From: Gammaproteobacteria bacterium
GTDB lineage: Bacteria > Pseudomonadota > Gammaproteobacteria > Steroidobacterales > Steroidobacteraceae
Length of the DNA: 35,770 nt
Direction of reading: 5' to 3'
Assembly (NCBI GenBank): GCA_016882265.1
Contig: VGVB01000030.1
Coordinates: 1-35,770, forward strand
Positions 1-7,643 of this stretch are shown one piece after another (the stretch's first letter is position 1; each line of letters starts with the position of its first letter). Below the pieces are notes generated by a model that searched no databases, was not told the DNA's origin, and worked only from the letters and a program-made list of their open reading frames with translations. The translations under genes and the position numbers were made by a program.

Positions 1-1
1 C

Positions 2-664
2 GAACGGAGTGCGGGCCGGTTCGCGGCGGCGCGCGCGGCCTTCGGGCAGGCGCTCGCGCTGCGGCCCGCTGCACCGGAAGCGCGGGAAGCGCTGGCCGAG
101 CTGGAGCAGGGTCAGCGTGGCGCGACGCTGGAATCGCTGGAAGCGCAGGCGCGCGCGGCCGAGAGCGGCGAACGCTGGGGCGAGGCCCTGACGGCATGGC
201 GCGAGGCCGCCGGCCTCGAGCCCGGCCTGGTAAAGGCGCGGGACGGCATCGCGCGGGTCACGCCACGGCTGGAGCTGCAGCAGCGCATCGAGGCGCTGGT
301 TGGTGCGCCGGAACACCTGTGGGACGCGCGCACCCGGGCCGGCGCGAAGGCCCTGCTCGAGGCCGCTGCCCGGGCCGCGGGGCCGCGGCAACGGCTCGAC
401 GCCGCGGCGGCGGAACTCGAGCGCCTGGTTGCGGTCTCCGAGACGCCACTGCGCCTGCGCCTCGAATCGGACGGCCTGACCCAGGTCGTCATCTGGCGCG
501 TCGGCCAGCTCGGGACTTTCACGGCGCGCGAGGTTGAATTGCTGCCCGGCCGCTACACCGTCGTCGGCACGCGGACCGGGTATCGTGACGTGCGGCGTGA
601 AGTTGAATTACGGCCCGGCGCGCAGCCCGCGGCCGTGACGATCCGCTGCGAGGAGTCGGTGTGA
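2..664 (+). CDS. TPR-like protein with C-terminal PEGA-like segment (5' end outside window)
   Basis: The C-terminal 220 residues of a larger protein; the start lies left of the window. The visible part is Ala/Glu/Arg-rich and helical, with TPR-like spacing (for example AEAARAA and ERWGEALTAWREAAGLEPG near residues 50-75). It ends in a beta-rich PEGA-like segment (ELLPGRYTVVGTRTGYRDVRRE, residues about 180-202). PEGA segments are short surface-exposed repeats common in cell-envelope proteins. The stop (662-664) overlaps the GTG start of the next gene by 4 bp, which indicates translational coupling. The next protein also carries PEGA repeats, so both probably act at the same place. No catalytic motif is visible, and the missing N-terminus could hold a kinase, membrane or further TPR domain. 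Confidence 0.75.
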   Translation, partial: ERSAGRFAAARAAFGQALALRPAAPEAREALAELEQGQRGATLESLEAQARAAESGERWGEALTAWREAAGLEPGLVKARDGIARVTPRLELQQRIEALVGAPEHLWDARTRAGAKALLEAAARAAGPRQRLDAAAAELERLVAVSETPLRLRLESDGLTQVVIWRVGQLGTFTAREVELLPGRYTVVGTRTGYRDVRREVELRPGAQPAAVTIRCEESV

Positions 665-3027
665 GCAGCTTGTGGCTCGAGGATCCGCTGGGACTGCGGC
701 CGCTGACCGGGGCGGACCTGCCGCTGTCGGTCGGCGGACCCGGCGCGGACATCGTCGTGCCGGGCTGCGGAGCGGGCGAGGTTCGCGCGCGGATCCATCT
801 GACTGCGGCCGGTCTGCAGGTGATACCGGAGCCTGGTGCCGCCGGCGGGCTGTCCGGCGTCGGGATACGCCTCGAAGGAAGTCCGGACCGGCAGACGATC
901 GCCGTCAGCCACGGCGGCATCGCGAACCTGACCCAGCCGCCGCTGCTGGCCGCCGGCGATGAGGTAGAGCCGACCACGGACGATCGCATACCGATTCCGG
1001 AGATCGCCTGGCAACCGCGCGAGTTCGCAAGCGGCGGGCGGCAGCGGATCAGCCGCCGCGCACTCTACGTGGCCGGACCGGTGGCCGGCGTGGCGCTGCT
1101 CGCGCTCGCCTACCTGTTCATGGCCGCGACGGTCATCGTCACGACCACGCCCGCGGCCGAACCGGAGGCCATCGACTTCCATGGCACCGTGCTCGATGTC
1201 GGTTTCGGCGCCCGCCGGCTGGTGCCGCCGGGTGAATACGAACTGTCGGTCGCGGCTCCCGGCTATCGTACTGCGCGGCAGGCGGTGAGCGTGACGCGCG
1301 GCGCCCGCCAGGAAGTGGTCGTCGCACTCGAACGACTGCCGGGCCGGGTCGCCTTCGATACCGGCGGTGTCGCGGCGACGCTCGTGGTCGATGGCACAAC
1401 GCGCGGTGCACTGCCCGGTGAGTTCGAGCTGGCCGCGGGTACGCGCGAGATCACTGTCCGCGCGCCACGTTACGTCGCGAAGAACCTGCGTCTCGAGGTG
1501 AACGGGGGCGGCGAGCGCCAGGCCGTGGCGGTGGCGCTGGAGCCGGCCTTCGCACCCGTGACGGTGGTGAGTGTGCCGGCCGGAGCACGCGTGCTGGTCG
1601 ATGGCCGCGACTTCGGTGCGACGCCGCTGGCGACCGAACTCGACGCCGGCCGCCACGCGCTGGTGCTCGCGCATCCGCAGTTCCGGCGCTTCGAGAGCCA
1701 GATCACCGTGCAGCCGGGAAAGCTGCTGCAGGTCGGTCCGGTGGAACTCGGTCTGCCGGATGGCCGGCTGGTCGTGCGCAGCAATCCGTCCGGCGCCGAT
1801 GTCAGCGCCGGCGGCCAGTATCGCGGGCGCACGCCGCTCGTGGTCAGCGTGGCGCCCGGCCTGCCACAGGAGTTGCTGATCAGCAAGGCCGGGTTCGCGA
1901 CGGCGACAGCGAGCGCCCGCGTGGAGTCGGGCGGCGAGCGCGTCGTCGCGGTGGAGCTGCGGGCCATGCTCGGCGAGCTGCGCATCAGCGGCACGCCGGC
2001 CGATGCCGAGCTGGTCGTCGATGGCGTGCCGCGCGGCGCGGCCAACCAGACGCTGCAACTGCCGGCCGTGCCGCACCAGCTCGAAATCCGCAAGGCCGGT
2101 CTCGAGAGCTTCCGGCGCAGCGTGACGCCGCAGCAGGATCAGCCGCAACTCATCGAGTACGTGCTGCGCGCCCCGGAGGCGGCACGCCTCGCCGGGCTGC
2201 GCGAGCGCGTGACGACCGCGCTGGGCAGTGAGCTGCTGCTGGTCGGCGGCGGCCGCTTCACGATGGGCAGTCCGCGCCGCGAGGCGGGCCGGCGTTCGAA
2301 CGAGACCGAGCGCACGGTCGTGCTGCAGCGACCGTTCTACCTGGCGCGGCACGCGGTCACCAACCGCGAATTCCGCGAGTTCCGGGCCGGGCACCTGTCC
2401 GGCATCTTCGGCGAGGAGACGCTCGACCTCGAGCGCCAGCCGGTCGTGCGGGTAAGCTGGCAGGATGCGGCCGCGTTCTGCAACTGGCTGTCCCAGCGCG
2501 ATGGTCTCGTGCCGGCCTATCAGTCGCGCGATGGCAGCTTCGAGCTCATCGAACCGGCGACCACCGGCTACCGGCTGCCGACCGAGGCGGAGTGGGAATA
2601 CGCCGCCCGCCACGATGGCCGCGGCGCCACGCGCCGCTATCCGTGGGGCGACGCACTGCCGGTTCCGGCGCGCGCGGGCAACTGGGCCGATGTTTCCGCA
2701 ACGTACCTGACCCAGGTGACGATCACCGGCTTCGACGACGGCTTCCGGGTCAGCGCGCCGGTCGGCAGCTTCGCGCGGAATCCGCTCGGCCTGCACGATC
2801 TCGGCGGCAACGTGCTGGAGTGGACGCACGATTTCTACTCGATCTACGTGGTCGGGCCCGAGCATGTCGCCACGGATCCGCGCGGGCCGCCGGGCGGCGA
2901 CGGGCACGTGATCCGCGGCGCCGGCTGGCTGACCGGGCGGCTCACCGAATTGCGCCTCGCCGCCCGCAGTGTCGGCACGAGCGGCCGGCCCGATCTCGGT
3001 TTCCGGATCGCGCGTTATGCGGAGTGA
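661..3027 (+). CDS. Membrane protein: FHA-like N-terminus, TM helix, PEGA repeats, FGE/SUMF1-fold domain
   Basis: 788 aa. The GTG start overlaps the preceding stop (GTGA) and has GAGGAG 5 nt upstream. Residues 1-100 look like a degenerate FHA or other beta domain. One TM helix lies near 135-158 (VAGVALLALAYLFMAATVIV). About five PEGA-type repeats follow (about 180-500), for example VPAGARVLVDGRDFGATPL. Residues about 522-788 form a formylglycine-generating-enzyme-type domain (GGRFTMGSP, RLPTEAEWEYAARHDG, YPWGD, NPLGLHDLGGNVLEWTHDF, LGFRIAR). FGE needs a C-terminal cysteine pair, but here the corresponding stretch is GAGWLTGRLTELRLAARS with no Cys. FGE-type oxidase activity is therefore unlikely, and a binding or scaffold role is more probable. 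The predicted topology is N-in with the PEGA and FGE parts in the periplasm. Confidence 0.88.
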   Translation: MSSLWLEDPLGLRPLTGADLPLSVGGPGADIVVPGCGAGEVRARIHLTAAGLQVIPEPGAAGGLSGVGIRLEGSPDRQTIAVSHGGIANLTQPPLLAAGDEVEPTTDDRIPIPEIAWQPREFASGGRQRISRRALYVAGPVAGVALLALAYLFMAATVIVTTTPAAEPEAIDFHGTVLDVGFGARRLVPPGEYELSVAAPGYRTARQAVSVTRGARQEVVVALERLPGRVAFDTGGVAATLVVDGTTRGALPGEFELAAGTREITVRAPRYVAKNLRLEVNGGGERQAVAVALEPAFAPVTVVSVPAGARVLVDGRDFGATPLATELDAGRHALVLAHPQFRRFESQITVQPGKLLQVGPVELGLPDGRLVVRSNPSGADVSAGGQYRGRTPLVVSVAPGLPQELLISKAGFATATASARVESGGERVVAVELRAMLGELRISGTPADAELVVDGVPRGAANQTLQLPAVPHQLEIRKAGLESFRRSVTPQQDQPQLIEYVLRAPEAARLAGLRERVTTALGSELLLVGGGRFTMGSPRREAGRRSNETERTVVLQRPFYLARHAVTNREFREFRAGHLSGIFGEETLDLERQPVVRVSWQDAAAFCNWLSQRDGLVPAYQSRDGSFELIEPATTGYRLPTEAEWEYAARHDGRGATRRYPWGDALPVPARAGNWADVSATYLTQVTITGFDDGFRVSAPVGSFARNPLGLHDLGGNVLEWTHDFYSIYVVGPEHVATDPRGPPGGDGHVIRGAGWLTGRLTELRLAARSVGTSGRPDLGFRIARYAE

Positions 3028-3033
3028 CGGCCG

Positions 3034-3375
3034 ATGGTGCGAGTGATCTGTCTGTTGCTGCTACTGGTTGCGGCGGCGGCCTGGGCCATCGATCCGCCGC
3101 GCGCACCGCCAGCGACGGCGCCATCCGCGCCGCCGGCCGCAACACCGGCGCCGACTGCGCCGGCGGAGCCGCCGCCGGACAGCCCGGCGCAGCCGGAGGC
3201 CGCGGCCGGGGCCGCCGAACCGGCGGCCGCGCCGGCCGAACCCGCGGCCGCGGAGGACGAAACACTGCCGCCGCTGCCGCCCGGCGCCGCGACCCGCGGT
3301 CCGGCGCCCGAACGATTCACACCGAGCGAGAAAGTCCGCGCCGACTTCTCCGTCTCTTTCCCCATCGACATCTGA
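3034..3375 (+). CDS. Small secreted Pro/Ala-rich protein
   Basis: 113 aa, starting 6 nt after the previous stop. An N-terminal signal peptide (MVRVICLLLLLVAAAAWA) is followed by about 70 residues of low-complexity Ala/Pro/Glu sequence. A short non-repetitive tail follows, containing RFTPSEKVRADFSVSFPIDI. The low-complexity stretch probably spans periplasm or cell wall as a flexible linker, and the tail is the likely functional part. There is no lipobox Cys and no second TM segment. The position between the PEGA/FGE protein and the proton channel subunit suggests a structural accessory of the same complex. No function can be assigned from sequence. The composition could mislead gene callers, but the signal peptide, spacing and ordered C-terminus support a real gene. 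Confidence 0.7.
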   Translation: MVRVICLLLLLVAAAAWAIDPPRAPPATAPSAPPAATPAPTAPAEPPPDSPAQPEAAAGAAEPAAAPAEPAAAEDETLPPLPPGAATRGPAPERFTPSEKVRADFSVSFPIDI

Positions 3376-3382
3376 GGTTCCC

Positions 3383-4180
3383 ATGAAGAGCCGTTATCCG
3401 CACGAGTTCCTGTTCAGCATGCTGTCGTTGCTGGCCGCCGTGATCGTCGTCCATGCCTTCTACGTGACGCTGGTGCGGCCGAACGCGGCCGCGGTGCTGG
3501 TGGCGCAGACCGAGGAGATGAAAAGCGATCCGGACTACGTGCCGGAACGCTCACTGTGGGTGATCGTCAAGGACTACGAGCAGGAGAGCTGCCTGATCCT
3601 GATGCTGTGGGCGCTGGCGATGATCGGCTACAAGGGCCGTACCACGCTCGCCGAGCGCGGCGCGCTCGAGGCGGACCCGGTGCAGGTGCCGGAGGGCATG
3701 CGCATCCTGCCCGAGGATACGCGCGAGTACGTGCGCCAGCTCGAGTCGCTGCCCGCCGGGCGCCAGTACTCGCTGGCGGGACGCGCGGCGCGGGCCGCGC
3801 TGGCACGCTTCGGTGCCACGCGCAACGTGCAGAACGTCTCCGAGGCCGGGCACGCGGTCTGCCAGGCCGAGGCCGAGCGGCTCGACTCCGAGCTGTCGAT
3901 GATCCGCTACATCGCCTGGGCGATCCCGGCGATCGGCTTCATCGGCACCGTGCGCGGCATCGGCGATGCGCTCGGCTCTGCGCACAAGGCCGTGACCGGC
4001 GACATCGCCGGCGTCACCGAGGGCCTCGGCATCGCCTTCAACTCGACGCTGATCGCGCTGCTGCTGTCGCTGCTGCTGATGTTCCTGCTGCACAACCTGC
4101 AACTTGCGCAGGAACGCCTGGTGCTCGACACGGAGACCTGGCTCGACCAGAAGCTGTTGCGTCACCTGCAGGTCCGCTGA
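3383..4180 (+). CDS. MotA/TolQ/ExbB-family proton channel protein
   Basis: 265 aa, start ATG 7 nt after the previous stop. TM segments are visible near residues 8-30 (FLFSMLSLLAAVIVVHAFYVTLV), 69-84 (CLILMLWALAMIGYKG), 174-196 (MIRYIAWAIPAIGFIGTVRGIG) and 216-240 (GIAFNSTLIALLLSLLLMF). A cytoplasmic domain lies between TM2 and TM3. IPAIGFIGTVRGIGDAL followed by LGIAFNSTLIALL is the TolQ/ExbB/MotA signature, with the channel-lining Thr in the last helix (NST). Family members form pentamers around a dimer of a single-TM partner and convert proton flow into movement. No ExbD, TolR or MotB gene follows; the next membrane genes are two VWA proteins with an Asp in their N-terminal helix, the likely partners. 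Family assignment is firm; the role is inferred. Confidence 0.9.
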   Translation: MKSRYPHEFLFSMLSLLAAVIVVHAFYVTLVRPNAAAVLVAQTEEMKSDPDYVPERSLWVIVKDYEQESCLILMLWALAMIGYKGRTTLAERGALEADPVQVPEGMRILPEDTREYVRQLESLPAGRQYSLAGRAARAALARFGATRNVQNVSEAGHAVCQAEAERLDSELSMIRYIAWAIPAIGFIGTVRGIGDALGSAHKAVTGDIAGVTEGLGIAFNSTLIALLLSLLLMFLLHNLQLAQERLVLDTETWLDQKLLRHLQVR

Positions 4181-4182
4181 CG

Positions 4183-5526
4183 ATGGCGACGATCGGGCTC
4201 GAACTGGCGGATGCGGCGCTGCTCGCGGTGCGCGACGGCGCCGAAGTCGCCGCGAGCCCTGGGGTCGTGCTGTTCGCGCCCGCTGGCCTCGTGGCCGGCG
4301 CCGCGGCCGCTGCTGCGGCCCGCCTGCGGCCGGCGCTGGTCGTCGATCGCCATTGGAGCGAGCTGTCGGCGGAGATTCCGGCCCGTCCCGGCGTCGACCG
4401 CCGGACGCATGCCGACCTGGCCGCCGCGCAGCTCGCCGCGCTGTGGCGGGAGATCGGCGCGGACGGCGATGTGCTGGCACTCGCGGTGCCGGGCACACTG
4501 CGCCTGCGTCAGCTCGGCCTCGTGCTCGGCATCACGCGGCATCTCGGCATTCCGGTGGCCGGCAGCGTGGACGCCGCGGTCGCCGCCTGCGCGGACCTCG
4601 CGGCGCGGGCCACGGTGCTGCACCTCGATCTGCACTTCCACCAGGCGGTGCTGACCGTGCTCGACGGCGCGCAGCGGCTGCGCCGGCAGCAGGTCGCAGT
4701 TACGCCGCATGTCGGGCTGCGGGCCCTGCACGCGGTCTGGGCACAACTCGTCAGCGACGCGATGGTGCGCAGCACGCGCTTCGATCCGCTGCACGAGGCG
4801 GCGACCGAGCAGCGCCTGCATGATCTGCTGCCGGAGTGGCTGGCGGCGCTGCACTCGGCCGCCGAGGTCGAGGCCGTGCTCACGGCCCGCAGCGGTGGTT
4901 TCGCGGTGACCGTATCGCGTGCCGCGTTCGTGACCGCCGCCGAGGCGTATTACACGCAGTTGATCGAACTCGTGCAGGCGCACCAGCCGGCGGGTGCGAC
5001 GGCGACGCTGGCGCTGTCGGCGCGGGCGGCGGGGCTGCCCGGTCTCGCCGATCGCCTGGCGGAATCGCCGGGGATCGAGGTCACCAGGATTGCCCGGACG
5101 GCCGCGGCCGATGGCGCGGCGCGCCACCTTGCGGGCAACGGCGCTGGCTCCGAACCGACACTGATGATCGCGCTGCCGCGCGCGCATTCGCTGGCCCCGG
5201 CGCAGGCGGCGCCGCCGCAGCGCGGGCCGCTGCCGACCCATGTGCTGCTCGGTGGTCGCGCGCACGCGCTGGCCGCCGGACCGCTGGTGCTCGGCGCTGC
5301 ACCCGGCGCCGGCCGGACGCTCACGCTCAGCGCCGCTGCGGCTGGCCTGTCGCGGCGCCACTGCACGCTGGAGGCACGCTCCGGGACCGTCGTGGTCCGC
5401 GACCACAGCCGCTTCGGCACCTTCGTCAACGGCGCGCGGGTCGAGGGCGAGGCGCCGCTCGTGGCCGGTGACCGCCTGCGGCTCGGCACGCCGGGGGTCG
5501 TGCTGGAACTGGTCGCGGTGGACTGA
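4183..5526 (+). CDS. Hsp70/actin-like protein with C-terminal FHA domain
   Basis: 447 aa, start ATG 2 nt after the previous stop. There is no signal peptide or TM helix, so the protein is cytoplasmic. Residues 1-340 resemble a diverged Hsp70/actin-fold module: MATIGLELADAALLAVRDG at the N-terminus and a second phosphate-loop-like strand pair near 145-165 (TVLHLDLHFHQAVLTVLDG). The canonical DLGTT loop is not present, so ATP binding is uncertain. Residues about 365-447 form an FHA domain (GLSRRHCTLEARSG, then DHSRFGTFVNG), which binds phosphothreonine peptides. No Ser/Thr kinase is in view; one could lie upstream of the window or elsewhere. Placement between the channel subunit and the VWA proteins suggests a cytoplasmic regulator or adaptor of the channel complex. 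Confidence 0.8.
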   Translation: MATIGLELADAALLAVRDGAEVAASPGVVLFAPAGLVAGAAAAAAARLRPALVVDRHWSELSAEIPARPGVDRRTHADLAAAQLAALWREIGADGDVLALAVPGTLRLRQLGLVLGITRHLGIPVAGSVDAAVAACADLAARATVLHLDLHFHQAVLTVLDGAQRLRRQQVAVTPHVGLRALHAVWAQLVSDAMVRSTRFDPLHEAATEQRLHDLLPEWLAALHSAAEVEAVLTARSGGFAVTVSRAAFVTAAEAYYTQLIELVQAHQPAGATATLALSARAAGLPGLADRLAESPGIEVTRIARTAAADGAARHLAGNGAGSEPTLMIALPRAHSLAPAQAAPPQRGPLPTHVLLGGRAHALAAGPLVLGAAPGAGRTLTLSAAAAGLSRRHCTLEARSGTVVVRDHSRFGTFVNGARVEGEAPLVAGDRLRLGTPGVVLELVAVD

Positions 5527-5529
5527 GCG

Positions 5530-6624
5530 ATGGCCCGTCGCAATACGCAGACGTTCAGCCTGTCGTTCCTCGATGTGATCTCGTGCGGGTTCGGCGCGGT
5601 CGTGCTCTTCTACACGATCATCAGCGCGCAGTCGGGACTGTTCCGGATCCACGAGAGTGAGGATCTGGCCGCCGAGGCGCGCCGCCTCGAGGAGCAGGTG
5701 CTCGAGGGCTACAAGCACCTCGCCGAGCTGAAGAACGCGCTCGAGCGCACCGACCGCGACCGGGTGCGGACCGAGGGCCAGTCGCGCGAAGTCCTCGAGC
5801 GGCTCCGGCTTGCCCGCGAAGAGCTGGCGAAGTTCCAGTACGACACGCTGGCCCGGCGGGAGAGCCTCGAGCGCCTGAAGGCCGACCTGCGTTCGCTCGA
5901 GGAAGAGGCCAGGCGCCTGCAGGCCGCTGCCCCGCCCGCCCAGACCGGCCGGCAGGTGCGGGCCGCCACCGGCGACGGCGATCGCCAGTACCTGACCGGC
6001 CTGAAGGTCGGCGGCCAGCGCATCCTCGTGCTGCTCGATGCCTCGGCCAGCATGCTCGACGAGACCGTCGTCAACGTGATCCGGCTGCGCAACATGCCCG
6101 ATGCGCACAAGCTGCGCGCGGACAAGTGGCAGCAGGCGGTCGGCACCGTGGACTGGATCGCTGCGCAGTTGCCGCCGGCCGCGCAGTTCCAGATCTATGC
6201 ATTCAACACGCGTGCGTGGCCGCTGCTGGCCGGCAGCGAGGGGCGCTGGCTGCGCCCGCGCGACGCCAGCGAGCTCGGCGCCGCGCTGCAGGCGCTGCGT
6301 CGGGTCGTGCCGGCGGACGGCACCAGCCTGCAGAACGCCTTCGGCGTGATCCAGGCAATGAACCCGCGGCCGGACAACGTGATCCTGGTAACCGACGGCC
6401 TGCCGACCCAGGGCGAGCACGCCCCGATCGTGCGCCGGCTGATCGACGCCAGGGGCCGCGAGGACCTGATGACCCGGGCCGTGCACTCGCTGCCGGAGGC
6501 GCCGCCGCCGATCAATGTCGTGCTGCTGCCGATGGAGGGTGACCCGTCGGCACCGATGTACTTCTGGCGGCTGGCCCGCTCGACCGGCGGCGCGTTCCTG
6601 AGCCCGGCCCGGGACTGGCCGTGA
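5530..6624 (+). CDS. Membrane-anchored VWA-domain protein 1 (candidate channel partner)
   Basis: 364 aa, start ATG 3 nt after the previous stop. Residues 9-31 form one TM helix, FSLSFLDVISCGFGAVVLFYTII, with Asp15 at its start. Residues about 38-130 are a long charged coiled coil (EARRLEEQVLEGYKHLAELK onward). A VWA domain fills residues about 160-364, with a complete MIDAS DxSxS (Asp170, Ser172, Ser174 in LLDASASM) and VTDGLPTQ downstream. Short basic N-terminus, TM helix with an acidic residue, then periplasmic coiled coil and ligand-binding domain is the layout of ExbD/TolR/MotB-type stator partners, except that VWA replaces the usual peptidoglycan- or TonB-binding domain. It is paralogous to the next gene. 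The 3' end overlaps the next GTG start by 4 bp. Confidence 0.88.
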   Translation: MARRNTQTFSLSFLDVISCGFGAVVLFYTIISAQSGLFRIHESEDLAAEARRLEEQVLEGYKHLAELKNALERTDRDRVRTEGQSREVLERLRLAREELAKFQYDTLARRESLERLKADLRSLEEEARRLQAAAPPAQTGRQVRAATGDGDRQYLTGLKVGGQRILVLLDASASMLDETVVNVIRLRNMPDAHKLRADKWQQAVGTVDWIAAQLPPAAQFQIYAFNTRAWPLLAGSEGRWLRPRDASELGAALQALRRVVPADGTSLQNAFGVIQAMNPRPDNVILVTDGLPTQGEHAPIVRRLIDARGREDLMTRAVHSLPEAPPPINVVLLPMEGDPSAPMYFWRLARSTGGAFLSPARDWP

Positions 6625-7643
6625 AGCGTCGCCAGCGCCGCGAGGCCGACACCTTCAGCCTGTCGTTTCTCGACTGCATCTGCTGCGGTTTCGGCGCGGT
6701 GATCCTGCTGCTGGTGCTGAACAAGGTCGGCGAGCCGATCCAGCTCGAACAGGCGCGTGAGGACCTCGACGCGCAGATCGCGAAGCTGCAGCAGGAGCTC
6801 TACGATCTGCGCGGCCACAGCCTGGTGCTCGAGCGCGAACTGCAGACCCGTATCGAACAGCTTTCGGAGGACCAGCGCCGGGCGGCGCGCCTGCGCGGCG
6901 ACCTGTCGCTGATCCGCGGCCAGTTTGCGGCCAGCCGCAGCGAGGCCGACGCGGTGGAAACACTGGCGGGCTCGCTGCAGACTGCGCGTCAGTCGCTGAC
7001 CGAGGAGATGAAGCGGCTGCTCGGGGCCCGCTTCCGGCGCAGCGCCGACCAGCCGATCGGCGGCATCCCGGTCGACAGCGAGCACGTCGTCTTCGTCGTC
7101 GATACGTCGGGGTCGATGCAGACTTTCAGTTGGCGGCGCGCCGAGCAGAAGCTGGCCGAGGTGCTCGACCTGTACCCGCAACTGCAGGGTATCCAGGTCA
7201 TGGACGACATGGGCGGCTACATGTTTCCGGAATACAGCGGGCGCTGGATCCCGGACTCGCCGGTGCGGCGGCGGGAGATTCTCGAGCGTTTCCGCCGCTG
7301 GCGGGCCTTCTCCAATTCGAGCCCGGTCGAGGGTATCGTCACGGCGATCCGGACGTTTTCGACCGGCAGCCAGCGCATGAGCGTGTTCGTGTTCGGCGAC
7401 GAATTCACCGGTTCGTCGATCGAGGAGGTCGTCGATACCGTGGAGCGGATCAACCGCGCCGACCGCGCCGGCGGTCGGCTGGTGCGGATCCACGCGCTCG
7501 GCTTTCCGCTCGGCGACGATTATCCGGAATTCACCGGCATTCGCTACGCGACGCTGATGCGGATACTCTGTGCCCGGAACGGCGGGACCTTCGTCGGCCT
7601 GACCGACCAGGACTTCGAGCCCCGGAGACGGAGCGGCGGATGA
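6621..7643 (+). CDS. Membrane-anchored VWA-domain protein 2 (candidate channel partner)
   Basis: 340 aa; the GTG start overlaps the previous stop (GTGA). The N-terminal helix FSLSFLDCICCGFGAVILLLVL is nearly the same as in the preceding protein, with Asp18 in the equivalent place and three nearby cysteines (Cys19, 21, 22). Residues about 38-130 are predicted coiled coil. A VWA domain starts near residue 153, with an intact MIDAS (Asp161, Ser163, Ser165 in FVVDTSGSM). Outside the anchor the two proteins diverge clearly, so the genes are an old duplication and may form a heterodimer. That would match the two single-pass subunits that sit inside a MotA/ExbB pentamer. The stop overlaps the next ATG (ATGA). 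Domain calls are secure; pairing with the channel is inference. Confidence 0.88.
   Translation: MKRRQRREADTFSLSFLDCICCGFGAVILLLVLNKVGEPIQLEQAREDLDAQIAKLQQELYDLRGHSLVLERELQTRIEQLSEDQRRAARLRGDLSLIRGQFAASRSEADAVETLAGSLQTARQSLTEEMKRLLGARFRRSADQPIGGIPVDSEHVVFVVDTSGSMQTFSWRRAEQKLAEVLDLYPQLQGIQVMDDMGGYMFPEYSGRWIPDSPVRRREILERFRRWRAFSNSSPVEGIVTAIRTFSTGSQRMSVFVFGDEFTGSSIEEVVDTVERINRADRAGGRLVRIHALGFPLGDDYPEFTGIRYATLMRILCARNGGTFVGLTDQDFEPRRRSGG

Noticed and set aside
553..2907. Long open frame on the - strand opposite the PEGA/FGE gene
   Set aside because: GC-rich codon bias keeps the opposite strand open. The product is Arg/His/Ala-rich with no domain, while the + strand protein has clear motifs.
4162..6486. 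774-codon - strand frame across three + strand genes
   Set aside because: Mirror frame of the FHA and VWA genes; composition is unnatural and no start signal is seen.
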